The notes beneath the pieces were generated by a model that worked only from the letters and a program-made list of their open reading frames with translations, ran no database searches and had not been told where the DNA came from. A stretch of 64,000 nt of DNA from Aquila chrysaetos chrysaetos (lineage: Eukaryota; Chordata; Aves; Accipitriformes; Accipitridae): NCBI RefSeq assembly GCF_900496995.4, contig NC_044005.1, positions 29,430,363-29,494,362 of the forward strand, given 5' to 3'. Both the position numbers and the translations under genes were made by a program. Of the stretch, positions 37,501 through 52,500 are shown one piece after another. The stretch's first letter is position 1. Each line of letters begins with the position of its first letter.

Positions 37501-40500
37501 GATTCAGCAAAAAGTGGCTCACCTGTATACAGGTGTAGCATGAAGAAGTAATCACCCCCCAAAAAGTTTAAATTACATTTGTTATTAATAAAACATGTTT
37601 GCCATTTTCTAAACATGTTTTTTCACTAACTGCCATTTAAAAGCAAAACACACCTACAATCAGATTATCTGCTAATAACAGCAACAAACTGCTCTATTAC
37701 TGTTACTTTCACCTGCTGCTAGTGCTGCCTCTCACCCAACACTGTAGTTGTGAAACTGCAGAGGAAATCTCAATGCTGAGCACAGGTACAGAGCTCCCCT
37801 AAGTACACTGTCAGGTGGGGCTGAGCACGTGCATTCTCTCCAAAGGTTAGCAAGGAATCAATTCCCACCATCACCGCATTTATTTGACTTACAGTTTCAT
37901 CACTTTTATTTCCCTTTTTACATATTGTAGACAAAGAAGCTCAAAAAACTTGTGTACCTCAGTATCACACACAGGAGAGAGAGATATGATGGGAAGCTGG
38001 AGTTTTTTCCCACGGCACAGCCAGTTATCCAGGGAAGGCAAGGGTGCTGCTTGCAAGAAAGCCTTGACTTTCTCACTGAGCCTGGTAATTTCACCAAAGC
38101 AGATTCAATACCATTATCACAGCACCAAACACAATGGAAGCTGCTTCTTATATTCTCTACATTATTACTGACGACACAATGTAAATTAGGCTCCAAGTCC
38201 TCTTGACTCAAATGCAGGGGCAGCATACACATTTCGTGATCCCCTACAGATTATCTGCCCCTAACTAGCAAGGGGGTAGCTACTTAGAAGGGAAAGCAGT
38301 AATGGATGAGTAAGTAACAGTCACTAAGCTTAATCAGCCTTGTTTACTTTATGCTCTTCAGACAGTCAACAGCTAACTCTTGGGAATTATCCCTTAGGAC
38401 ACTGGGGATCTCTGCAACACTGCAGAAACAATATTGTTGGGAGTATTTGTATCCTCTGTTACAGTAGGACTATTTAGATTGATGCAACACACATCACCAT
38501 GCAAAACTCTACCAGTGACAGCACTTCACACATCAATGACAGCGATCACACAATGTTTAACATGTTTTAACCTGTCTACATTGACTCCACACCTAGAATT
38601 GACTTATCCTCTCTTGACGCATTCACTAGAGATATGTCTTAACTCCCTATCACAATTCATTAAAATTTGCAGTTCATTTTTAGATGCCAGCTTTTGCTCT
38701 TGACTTCACAGTCAACTCCATTAATCAAAGGCAGATTATTGATTGAGCAGGAAAACTAAACCACAGAAGCAAAGATACCCGAGTTGATTTAATATAGATT
38801 GAAGATGGTACAGTAACCTCAGTTTGCTCAGATGAGGTGATGCCTAAATATAGCTCTGCTGCCTAAAGAATAAGTTTGTATTCAGAGGCATCCTGAGGAT
38901 GTTTCTGCAGCCAGGTCCAAACTGACTGGGTACTAAGTCCTGCACAGTCCAGTGTTCCCACTGACTGGAGGACTTGGCTCAGGTGCAGAACTGAATGAAT
39001 GTGGACACACTACTTCCACGTCAAAATTAACTACAAGGATACTCCATGGACTGCATCCAAGTGAATGAGCCCTCTTGAATCCTGGGTAGTGGGGAGAGTA
39101 AAGCAGAGTAACCATAAACAGATTCAGGTCAGGTACAGAAGCAATAGCATAATTTATATTTTCCTGTATTCATGGTACCCTGGCTATTATGCCAGTAACG
39201 GAGATACCTTTAACTACAGCTCTACTTGATTTCAACTGAAGGTGCAACCTGCTCAAGATAATCTCTGAAACAGTTATGAATGTAGAAGTAATATGTTTGT
39301 AAATAGGCTCTGACATTATATACTGCTATATTATAAACTGTAGGTAAAATTTCCAATTTCAAACAAGCTTGAAGAGCTGCCCCTGTTCTTTATTCTACTG
39401 ACCAGCTCAGAGAACAGCACAATACAAACCAAACCTGTGTAAATTAACTTTAGGTTTGGAAAGACTGTTATGAATTTCTCCTATGCAGATAGGGATAGGT
39501 CCCTATCCCTCCCAGCAGAGAGGCATGTAAGAAAAAAAGGTTTGAAACATGTATTTTCTAATATATAATCTAATTACGGCCATATCCTGCTCTATCTTAT
39601 TCCCAAAGGCATGACAAGTAGTGATTTGATAGATAGTGAAGCAGTATTTCCTACGAGAATTAACAGAATCAAGGCGGGATACATGCAGAGACCAAAGAAA
39701 TATATACACAACTTAAACACACAATTTAAATTGTGTATGACATGAAGGATGGGGAGGCAGGAGTGGGATCATCAGGTGGAGGAGACACTAGCTTTATGGA
39801 GTCTGGCTTTTCAGAATGGATTGTCACTTTCAAAAGATCTCAGCCACCTTCTCAGACCTTACTCCTGCCACACCTTTTAGTGTGACCATTCTTGCTCATG
39901 CTTTTTGAATGTCACTCCTTTTGAATGGTAATATTTTCATCATCATGATCTTTAGATGAATAAAAGCCAACCATGAATAAAAGAAAGAAAAATGGATAGT
40001 GACAAGTTAGCATAGCATGTTATTAAATGAACAATGCCAAGAACTCCAGAAATGATGGCTAAAGAAGAGATGGGACAATTAGGGAATTGCTGAATTTGAT
40101 AGTATAAATTGCAAAAGAGAAAAACAGGCAATTTTTTCTGACTCTTACAACAAACAATTCAAGAATACATGGACAAACAAACATTCTTCAGTTGCATAAT
40201 GGCATTTTTGGAAGTTGAATTTTGTAAGCCATTGCAGTGCCACTCAAATTTCTCAATCCAAAAGTTCTGTTAACCAGCTACAGTACCATTTTCTTTCCCA
40301 ATTACTTACAAAAAATGTAATGTTGGTTTAAACATGCAAGCAGATCCTTCGATGTTGGCTCAGCAGTTATGAAGTAGGCATAAAGATGGAAGAGAAAGGG
40401 TGAATCTGAAATCCAAAGTAGCATTTTGATAAGGCAGTAACTACGAAACGTTCAATTCATAATTAATTAGAGCCCAGTCCTAGCAGCTGTAAGTTTTGTA

Positions 40501-43500
40501 TTTTAATTGTGGACTGACAGTAAAATGTTTCCTTTCATGAATTCGAATTTTCTGAATGTCCTCCTTTCTTGAGTCATGTAAAAGGCCAAATATATTTCTC
40601 TTTTTCTGATCTTCCCGGAGATATTTTTTCTGTGTAGCTGATACGATTGTATACTTTTATCTCTCCTCTTACCCATGTTCTTTCTTGCAACAAGTAAATA
40701 CCAAGATCTTGACAATACATATGGGGCATCTTACATTAATTTTTTTTTTTATCCACACCTCTCCTGAGCATTGCTTTGTAACAAAACCTGGAGATTTGCA
40801 AAGTATTAAAAAGTTATCAGTATCAACCCTCCATACCAAGGAGATGAGCTATGTGATTCTGTCTATCCATGATTATACAAGAGTATGAAAATAAACATGT
40901 AAAAGTTGAAAGGACATGAAGTGTTACCTATGCATTTCCACATATCAATACTATCCTTTGTTCTCATCCTTCTGCCTGCACTGCTGTTTCTTCAACAGAA
41001 TTTTCTTACTGATCACTATACATTGCTTCATTGCACCAAGTACTACATATACATCACCTTTATTTTTGTGAGGAAGCAATTTACATAAAAATGAAAAGGT
41101 ACGAGGTTTTACTTATTTTTGCATAGGTTTCAGAAGTGAAACTTTACCTATCCGAGCCACTGACTGTAAATGGAGTGATTGTCCCAGCTGAAGTCACAGC
41201 TTCAGGGGTCTGCCATCTTTCACTGTAAATCCAGCCTTTGCCATTACATAGGTACTCTCGTATTTCTACTGTTACTGTAGCAGCTGTATACAATGACTTA
41301 AGGCCATAAGAGAGTTTCTTTTATCATTTCTCATTTTAGAAAGAACGTAAAAAACTAGCTATTAGAAAGGAACATTTGTGAACTAAATGCAGCTGCGCCA
41401 GTCTTAGATTTTCACAGTGTAGGTCAGAAGTTACGTTTAAGTATTGAAAATCCAAAATGTGAGCAGGATCTCCGGGTGGTGGTGGTGGCGGTGGTGATAG
41501 CGTGTTATGAAAATGAAAGCACAAGCTTGACTGATCCTTTCCATAGATAGGAAATAACTTGGTGCAGGACTGAAATCAGCTTTGTAAGACTGAAACTGAC
41601 AGTTTAAAAGATACCAATACTTTAGCTCTCACCACTGTCCTATGCAGATGTCTACACAGCGTCACTGACCTAGTCTGATGTTAAGTGTTTTCCCCCTCTC
41701 CAATCTGTGGTTCAAAAAGTCCCAGATGGTACTTTTATTCTTTGAGGAAAGGTGCGGGAGCAGCTGGGGAGATCACTGTTGTAGAAGGCACAGGCATGAT
41801 GCTGTTCAAGGCCCATTAAACCTATGCTTCCGCAGTGACATCCTATGTTTTAATAAACTTGAGAGTTCCACAAAAACTTTAAAATAAAGACTATTTCTGT
41901 GCTCACAGGTCAACAGGCTTATTGTCCAGGTAGAATGACACAATAACCAAGGAAACCCATCAGTAAATCGATTGCTTGCAGCTGAAAAAAAGAATTAGAC
42001 TACAACATGCAGCAAACATTTATAACGCAATTTTCACACTGCTTTTCTTCTGTTTCTCATTAGTACTATTTTCCAGTTGCCTGCTACAGATTACTATTCA
42101 GAGATGAAGAAGCTACCTTCAAAAACAATTGTTCTAATAAGAACAATTTTGCAGTTCTTAACACAAATAAATACACTAATAAACACTACTCGAGTGGTGA
42201 TTTCTCTTTGAAGGTCAGAAAGATAAAAGATTTGTTTAATATGAAAGGACATATAAAATGTTCCCTTCAACAGGACAAAAATCAGCAGAAGCAAACTAAA
42301 GCACAAAGGTCTGAGATGCAGGAGCAGCTGTGTGCTCAGTCAGACCCACCTACCCCAGGTAGACCACGCACCAAGGTTTTCAGCAAGGAGAGACCAGGGA
42401 AGGAATCTGTTTAATACTGGTTAGAGCATAACTTATATTTACGAGGCTGGAGAAAACTTAGGGGACTTTCATATACACTAGTACACCTTGCACTGCCAGT
42501 CCCATGAGGCAGAGGTTCAACTGTCTCATTTGGATCAAGGCTGCACAACCTGGTAATTAACATACTGTTTCTGCAAAAACAGCAAAAATCTGATGCAGAG
42601 TGTATCACAAGGGAATGTAAACTATGGGTTAGCATTATTTTTCTTAACACAGTCATTAACTTTGATTGTACATCACTGCAGACTCATGCCATTTTACTAC
42701 TAGTAACAATACAAGCAATATCTATGCCTGGAGACCTTAGGCACTGACGGTCTGAAAGCCCCCCACAATAGCTACAATCCACAAGATCTAATTTACTTCA
42801 GTGCTTTTAATATAAGTTTATTGATAACAGTCTGCAATACTCAATAGCTGGACACTGGGCAGGCCACTGTTTTATCTGAAGTATTTTTCTTTAACTCAGG
42901 AGATAAGATACAGCAATTTGACAAACAGATAATATTGTCAGCTCCTACAAATGAATTACGGATGATATTTGGCATTTGTCTAAAAGCTCCACCTCCTGGG
43001 AGCAACTGGTTATATGAAAATCTTTGTCTACTTAGTCATTTTTTTGTGCCTGTAGTCAAGAGAAATAAGCTTGAGAATATGAAAAAATGACCACCAGAAT
43101 GGCTCAGACAACAGAAGCCAAGTAAGAACCACCCACCCTCTACTTCATAAAAGGATCTATCTTTTTTAAGCAAATTTTGGTTTGGGGACTCAGCATTATG
43201 GTTTCCAGGTATTTGCATATGACCATACCAGCCAGTGCATTTGAGGAATTCTGTTGCATCTTTCCCTCCTTTGTCCATTTCCATGGAAAGGATGCAGATA
43301 ACCACCTAACAACTCCTGGAGCACCCAGGACCAAACAGCAGTGCTCAAGTGCAAGAGAGTGCTATAGTTTCATAAGTATTTTGTTTACCAAACGTATCAG
43401 ACAGCTAAGGGCTAAAACTCTGTGTCATATTACTGGTTATGTTAGCTAGGCTGGCAGAGTGAATGGGCTTGTGGAAATGAGAGTTAGTGGGATGAGAAAA

Positions 43501-46500
43501 AAGAAATCCCTAACCTATAGCATTCGTATTTCTGAAAGCCCATTTGGGGATGCCCATTCAATGGAAAGTTAGAGCTTTTCACTCTGCAAGGCATGAAAAT
43601 ATGAAGATACACACATATTAATGAGAAGTGAAAATGTCAAAAGCCTCCAGTTCTTTTATTTAAGCCACTTCCTTTAACAATTGAAACTTAGGGCCATCAT
43701 ACATAGATGGATTTAAGCAGTACAGTGCAATATTTTACAGGGATATCATGTAAATTATTTCAGATGCTGAAAGCAGCATAGTGACATTAACATTAGACAA
43801 GCCCAGGATAACTGCTCCTAATAAGGAGCAGGTAAATCAACATCATTAAGACTCGTTCTGCTCTATGACTACCTACTTGCAACCCTCTTACTACTACTTC
43901 ATTTTATTTACTCAAACGTGTGGCAACTTAGGGCTGTGGTGGAAGAAAATTCCTATCAATCAATCAATCAATCAGGTAGTAGTATAGGTAGTATTCAAGG
44001 AACACCTATCTTCCACTGTACTTTTGTCAAACTTGCACTGAATGTAGAAGCTCAAATCCCAATGAACCACAGCTCTAACAAGCACCTGCATCACACTTCT
44101 ACTTTTTTTTTTTTAAGTGTACAGTGTAAGCACTACCTAGTTTACCCAAATATCACACAATTAGGAAACAAGGACAGAAAGCATCAGCAAGGTTGCTCTT
44201 CCCACACTGGTATATCACATAAGTCAGGAACGACTCCACAGAACCAGTGGAACTGAACTGGCTTTTAACTTTTGTTAGAGAGCTTATGGCACACAAGGTA
44301 CACAGCTTGCTCATGGAGCCATGTCAACATGACTCCTTAAAAGCGCAAGACTCAAAAAGATTAAAAATATTAGAGGCAGAAGAAATATTACTGCCAACTC
44401 ACTGTTTCCTTTTTGGCGATCATAGAAGTGAGCAGGTAAATGGATGAATGCCAGACAATGATGAGGACAGACACAAGCATCACTAATATTTCCTGATTTA
44501 CATAAAAGTTGGTATCGTCAATATGACAGAAGCACAAGTGCAGTTTTAACAGTCACTACAGGAAACATTGTGCAAGGATAAGAAGATGGAGCACCTGGAA
44601 GTGGTAGAAATTATTTGGAAAAATTAGACAGAAGTATCAGTTAATACTTTATAAAATTGGTTGGAAAATAGAGTGTATTATGTTTACATAATTTTGATGA
44701 CCTCTTTAGCTTCTGACTCACCTGACTCACTATAACTTCAATGCATGTTTCCAGCTAGAACTGTGAAAAGAACTATTTGGATCATTAAGAACTGACTGGT
44801 GAATAATAAATTGGGAAGAAACAGCATCACAAGCTAGTATCTCTGGGTGGAAAGGAAAAACCAGTAGATACTTGTGAAGATTAGTATGAAATATGTAAAT
44901 GATTTGAAACAGAGAATTTCTCAAGAAGAGGAAGGTTTCCTAACAATGAGGCAGGGCAGTAAGTACAATGCCAGAGATTAAGCATTCAAAGTGATTTAAA
45001 ATGTAATTTTGGGGGATCATATTTAGGAAATAATATTTATAGAATAGAGAATATGAATGTTTATTTGATGGACATGCACACAAAAAGGAGAACTCAAATG
45101 ATGCTTTATAAGGTTATATCTTCATCTAATGTTTTTCAATGACTAATTTTTAAGATCTTGAGGTAGGCATCTTTCTTGGAGGATGGGGAGTGAAGATTTC
45201 TATTGTATAACAGTTAGCACCATGGCTACTAATAAGTAAATACATATACACAGTTCATCCAGTTCATTTGAGTTCATTCTTTAACATTTAGAAAAATACA
45301 AGCCAGAAGATCTAAAAAATTGTAAAATCACATAAGCAACAGGGGATTATCAGGTTAAGAAGCAAATAAGGAAAAGTGTTTAGAGAGTTTCTGCAAGTAC
45401 CAAGGAAAGTTCTCTTTCTTTACACATGGAGATAAGGATGACCTTATACACAAGATCGACCTCCACAGCAGTAAGCCATTGATTGACCTGCTGCACTACC
45501 ATGATGTGCATATGAGGTGACTCAGTAGATACAAGGCTCATTTTCAGGAGATCCTGCAACTCAGGACCTCCTCTGCAGTTTATTTCAGCTTGGGTCACAT
45601 TGCTATGACTATTCTCCTAGAAGCAGTCCCAAAAATCCCCGTATTTCCTAGAGTTCATTCTATATGACAGAGGAAGAACCCATGTAGCATTGCCTATGCT
45701 AGAAATCAGCCTGTGGGGTTGCTTTTTTTCCTGGAAATTTAAAGAACAGCAACAGCAAAGGTAGCCATAGCTTTCTTACTATGTTCTTGGTACTAGTATT
45801 CTTACTACATCACTCCTGTTGCTCACATGATACCAAGCAACAAAATAATTTACAAGTCCCAGCATGTATAATAGCTTAATTACGTTTTGTATGCATAGAT
45901 CAGGTCTGATTATGACCATTAATAGACACGCCTGCAAGGCTTCTAGGCATTTCACATTTTGTACTATTCCAGACCATGTTTCAATTGCATTCCTGGTGGG
46001 GAGTTAAGACAGATGATGTCAAATCACTGTTCCCTGCTCCTGCTGTCTCTGTTGCTATATTGTAATTTAACCACAGCAGAGGCACACCACCCATCATCAT
46101 CCATGGGAGACTGCAATGGATTGCTGCAGTTGCACACACAAACTCCCAAACCTTTCTGAGGTGCAACTGATTTTCAATTTTATTTAAAATCTTACATTCA
46201 TCCCATCTCTTACACTTAAATAAGTAAAAAAAAAAAGCTTATTAGGAATTTTCATTCTATGACAAATAAGAACATATTTTTAAAAATAGTGAAAAATCCA
46301 CAGGAAACTTTGGTGTGTTATATTAACTACAGGTAACCTGCAAGACCAGGATACTTCAAACTGAGTTGCTCACAGTCAAATAGGAGATCAACCATTACAC
46401 AATAAAATGCTGGTCTCCCAAGTCCAATTTGAGGGGCTTACTCTTTAGCCTAATAGTAGCCCTGATTGTCATCACATACACGCAGGTAGAACAAAAGCCC

Positions 46501-49500
46501 TATCAAGAAAGGAACATAGTTAAAAATGAAAAAGAAACAAAAATCTGTGTGATGACCTATCTTGCAATTTTTTATTCCAGGTAATTTATAGAAAGGATAT
46601 ACGCTAGTTATTTGAGAAGGTCTGTAAAATGGCAAGTTTGCTGGAAAGCACAAATGAGGACTATTCACCATTTCTCAGCACAAGCAGCAGAGGCCATCAT
46701 ACAAAATTAAGACAGCAGGTTTAAAACAAACAAAAGCACATGCATTATCATATCCTGTAGAATTGTGGGACTCATTGCCACAGGATGGTTTGAAAACCAA
46801 AGGCAAAAGTAAGTTGGGAAGGTAATTAAATAAATTTATCAAAGAAAACTCCAACAATGGCAATTAAACTTGCTAGTCAGGATGCAATTTCTTCATCCAG
46901 AAGTTCCTAAATCAGTAACAAAAACTGGGAGACTATAACAACTGGAATCATCCCTCCAAACTTGGCTCGTTCTTGCACTCCTAATCCACTTCTGACCACT
47001 GTCTTGATTAGACAGGTTAGATACTTTGGTTTGAAACAAAACAAATGTTCTTATCTTTTTAATAGCAAAGAGGATAAAAAATTTTCTTATAATTTCTAGA
47101 AATTGACTCCACTTACGGCATGGTCCTGGTAGCAGCCTACAGAGAAGTCACAGGTATTTGAATGAGATCTACTCTTTATATTAGCACATGTAAACACATT
47201 ATTTTAATCTAATTTGATATAATTTAGATTCATACCACAGATAAAGGCATAATTCTGAATTAGTCTGGAGACTATTTTATTTTGACTTTTTTTTTGCCCT
47301 GCCTCCTTCCCTCTCTCTTGTTTGGAGGAACTGCACAAACATACCCTTAAATAAAATAAGTAAAAGATAGAATAGGGATAGCCTCTTGCCTGTCACCTCT
47401 GCATCTGATGTACAAAATCAATACCAGAAAAAGGTGATAATAAGTGTTCGATGCAAAAGGTCACCTGTAATGGGCAAGGGTATTTTGGATAAGAATTAAG
47501 AGTTCCTACAATTTTTCGGAAGTTCAATTTGAAATAGGAATTCTCGTGAATTGGTTTTAAGCAATCATACTGCCAGCGTGATCGTGTTCCAGTGCAGAAT
47601 TTTAATCCTGGTGAAACTGGTCTCCTAGATTCAAAGAGGAGTTCCTACTTCCATGTTCCAAACAACATAAACCAATCAGTTTATGAAGAGATTTAGATTA
47701 AAAGCTATGGACAACTGTACTTGACTTTCTATGAGTCTAAGATTAAAACCAATAAAATTACTTTAACTTTGGTTTTAAACTTCACTGCAGATTGTAATAA
47801 TTTTATAACCTCAATTTAAATATATTTAACTACCTATATGTAAATGTGTCTTCCACTCTTGCTCTACAAGTAGAATGCAACTAGAGAAAAAACAACAAAT
47901 GCCCTTTAATGGACTGTTGGATCATTAATCATTATGTCAATATATTGAAATCCCTGGGAATAACCTACTGTTCAAAAAATTTAGGCTTTCATAACTTCAT
48001 AAAGAAATCCAAATGCAGTTTAGGCTTTTGTTTCATTGTACCTTTTCTCCTTCAGATAACACAGCTTCCAAATACGTTTTCTTTTCTACTTTTACTAAAA
48101 ATAGCATGTCAGATGTAAAAGCCAAGTGTGAACCAAAAACTGATTGCTTTTCAAAATATATAAATAAATCCAGATGTACACGAATGAATGCAATCATTGT
48201 TCTGAGGATTTTACCTACACTACCTTTAAGATGACACTAAAACCCAGCACTCCTCAGGCTCAAAACAAATATTTATTCTTACACAGAATTGGCCTATAGT
48301 AACCCAACCTTCACATTTTCTGGCCTGCTTCCCATATCTTAATAGCACTATAGTCCCTCACTATTATGGAGACTTCCCATACAAGAATCACTTCTAAAGA
48401 AGCCGTTCAGTACCCTAAAGACCAGGTTTCTGATTTGGAGGCCCAGCACACCTCTTATTGCCACACTGATATAATTCCATGATTAGGTGAATCAGTCGGG
48501 CTGCCCAAAGAAAACTCATCTTGTGGTTTCTGAGGGAGAAGTGAAAACAGCAAGATAGAGACTCATCCAGTTCAGAAGACACCTTCATTTGACTTCATCA
48601 CCCAGCTTTTAGCAGGACTTCCCTGCAACATACAACAACCTGTTGCTACAGTTACCACGTTCACTGGGACATGAATCATCAAGGCACGTTCATTCTGCTC
48701 TGCTGAATTTCAAGCTTATATTCCTAGTGATTAGAAGAATTCTTGTTACGAAAGGTATGATGCAATTCCCCTCATAAAAAAGGAGTGCTTGGGTGCTTCT
48801 GTACTTACCTTAACTTTTGATTTGCTGTTATTGCCAAATACAAAGGTAGAAATTATAAATGCCAGACAGAAACTGATAGAGATCGTTAATTTAATCAAAG
48901 GGGTTTTATTCAGTTTTATAGCCAGCAACAGAGGTTACAAATAGTAAGGGGAGGCAACACCACGAAGTACCTGGCTTTGGGAGAAAACAACACGGAGAAG
49001 TTGTCAAAATGCCTGATAGTTATATTTTTTAACATGCTCAGTTTCTGCTGCTGTATTCACCAGGAAACACAAAAACAGACTGGAAACCTCTGAAAGGAAA
49101 AATAGGTGCTTAGAGTCGACCTATTGAGGCGACTCTATAGTTGCCTATAGAGGCATTTAGTCAGGGAATCCTGCCAGCTTGCCCCCCATTTCACAAGGTT
49201 GGGAAGTTAAAAGTTTTGAGAAAGTTTCCCTGTATTAACAGGTAGCCAGCCTGACTTTGTATTTCCTTTCTTAAGACCTATCTACCTCCTACTCTCCCCT
49301 CTCAGTGCTGCAGAAGCAGCAAAGGATGTTGGAGCATACCCCTATGGAAAGAGCCAAACTTGGTGGCTCAAGGGACGTAGTCAACACATGCATTTCCTTG
49401 GTGGAAGCATACATGCCGACCACTTGCAGAAGTACTTCCAGAACCTCTGACACACTGATGTGCAATACACCTTCACTTACTGTGTACTGGTATACCAAGT

Positions 49501-52500
49501 TGAATGTATTAAATGCCCTTTTATTTCTCTTTTAGACACAAAGGGAAACTGTCAGGTTTCAGAAGAACTGCGAGGAGAGAAGGAAGACTTGCAGGCCAAG
49601 CCTTTCCCCTAGGTTTCACAGGCAAATGAGTCTAGTCTCAGTCACCTCTCCTGAGAAGCTTAACAGCCTTACTCTTCTGAATCTGGTGACCAAAATTTTC
49701 TAGCCTGATCTATTCCATTTTAAGATGGCCCCAATAGAAGGGGTGAGGGGGAAGATTTCAGCATATCAGTATCAATCTCTCATATGTGGCTTTGGAGAAG
49801 AACTTGACTCGTCCACCTGCTGAGATATTCAAGGAACCCCAGAAATTAACTAATGAGAGATGAACACAATGCTGAATGTTCCAGTCACACATCTCTTAAC
49901 ACTAAAAATAGGTGATGTTTCAAGGGTACCCCTTAGTGCTTGAACACCTTTCTCTTCTAAGATCATGTTACAGAGGCTGAAGGTGATTTTCAGTGAAAAC
50001 ACCAAAAATCTTCATCTTTATGATTTGTGCAATGCTTAAAGGAAATGAAAGCACAGGTCTAAAGAATGAAACACATGTTGCAAAGACACAAATCTCTCCA
50101 ATCTTGAGCAATAGGGCAAATGTTTTGTTATCATGGAAATGCAAACTTGGACTACCGTTAGAAGACAGGGAAAAAAAAAAAGAGATGGAAAAGGCTAGGA
50201 GCAAATGAACAAACACACGTCTGACTGCTTTGTTGAGTGGTAAGACAAGAGTTGGTGGGAGGAAGAATTGATGAACTGTCACAGTATGACAAATAAGACC
50301 TCTGTTGGATGTATTGATTCTGAACAGAGAATGACTCATGGATCTACTTAATCCTTGCTTCATTTACAGACAGTAAAGTACTTGAACAAATCACAGATGC
50401 TGCCAAATGAATCAAAGAAGAAAAAAATTCTTTTCCATGCTGGACTTTTTTTGGGGCAAATTTTTAAATAACTATTTGTTTTGCACGACAGCTCATTAGC
50501 AGAGCTCATATTTTGTATCAAGTATCACTGACTCAGTAATTGTGCAGTTGATCTCTCATATGCAAGTTGCACAGTTAAGACAGTCTTCAAGACTGGAAAA
50601 AATTACCACATGAAAACCTCAGCATATTAGTACGAGTATTTGTCAACTATATATGTATCCACAGGTGTTAATTTCTTTGTGTGTTGTGGCCTCAAGATAA
50701 TTTTTAGTAAGCAGGACTCGGGAGAGAAAGTTTTACTATCTTCCCCAAACACTAAAAGCTCCAATACTTTTTTTGTTTCCCCTTTTTTCATCATAGAGGC
50801 TTTATAGGCACAAGAGAAGAGATTTCAAAGAAACAAAATTATGCTTCAAAATTGATGTGGGTTACTAACCCAAGAGAATGATGGGTCATAGGTGCCCTGT
50901 TTTGGGTTTTTCTTCCCCTCTTTTTTAACTTTAACTTAATTTGAAGCGTTATTTTTACCTTGATATTTGTCTTTCTACTTGGAAAACGAGCCTTGAAAAT
51001 GTGAATAAAGTGCATACCAAAATGATGGTTCTCAGCTGAATTTATGAAGCATAATTCATCAAGGTTCTTCAATTCTGTGGCCACAGCTGGGTTTTTTTCA
51101 AAAATGTAACACAACCATTCACCATTTTTCTGCACACTAGTATCCTACATCCTGGTTTTCTCCCCTATCTTGACGACACTTTGTTCTCACTCCCAGCTTT
51201 CCCTTCAAGGCTGCAACCTCCCTCTACCCACTCTTTCCCATACTGCTAAAGTAGGCAGGGAGTCCAGGAATAAATACTACAGAACCACTAGAATAACTAA
51301 AACCAGAATATTAGTTTTCAACTTTGAATCCCCTTGATACTATTAATTTAAAAATATTGAACATATGGAAAAACAAAATGCAATAATCTGTTCACACATG
51401 ATTACTATGCCACTTGCGACCACACAATTCATTTAGTCAAAGAACCCTTCTCCAATTCAGAGAGAAGCCTCCACTCAACAAGTCTGCTGCTTTTCCCCTG
51501 CAAGACACAAGCAATAGCTGCAAGGCGTGTCCCCCATCCCCTCTGCCGGTCACAGAGCACCCCCAACTACAGCAGTCAGAGCCTGGCTTTTTGTGGCAGC
51601 CGGTGAGGTGCAGGAGGGCATGTCTGGTAGTTTTGCTGGCAGGAGCTGACTGCTGCTGCAGGCGGGAGGTGTGGTAGGGGTGGCATGCCAGCTGCTGCCA
51701 CCAGACTGGGATGGGATGGGAGTGGAACAGCAAGGATCTGGCTTTGTCAGCTGTTGTACAGGCCTACTGCAATTTACATGGGAATTATATGAACTTATGT
51801 AGTCCATTTATAGACATGCTGATTAAGTTTGGGAGCAATTACTTTGAACTATCTGCCAAGAGCAAAAACTATTCCTTTGTGTGTTGTCAGCCTTAAGGAA
51901 CTCAATCTGGAACTATTTTACCAATCTTTTAGATGCCTGAGTTTGATACAGAGATTAGAGAGGGTAAAGTTAGGGCAGAGCTGACCCCAACTGCCAAACT
52001 GTTTGAAGAAGGGAATTGTGAGTTAGCTTTGATCCAACACACACTTGAAATACATATACAGTTACATCTAACACCAGCTGGGTACAGCTAAAAAAGGACC
52101 TCATTTACCATATACAAATCTCAATGTAAATTAAAAATAGCATAGTACTCTTTAAATTGCACTTGCTGATCATACTCCCTCACCCCTCTCTCTCTCGCCT
52201 CCCCACCCCGGCCCCTCACAGTCTAGGGGCAGCTGGAGCACAGCTCATCATAGTCCCTTCAATCCTCTCCCGCAAGCAAAGCGAGATACTCCAGAGCCCA
52301 GATATCCTGCTTGCACTGGGATTGCCCCTCACTTCCAAGGAATACTTCTACAGAAAATTGTGATAAACAGGAAAAAATACATTTAAGAATTATGTAACAG
52401 TTTGTGTTTAGTAAGACAACCGGACAACTACTGTGTGGAAATTCCCTCTCTTGACCTTTACAAGGTGAAAGGTGGAGGCAGCAGAGGACAGGGAGTACCA

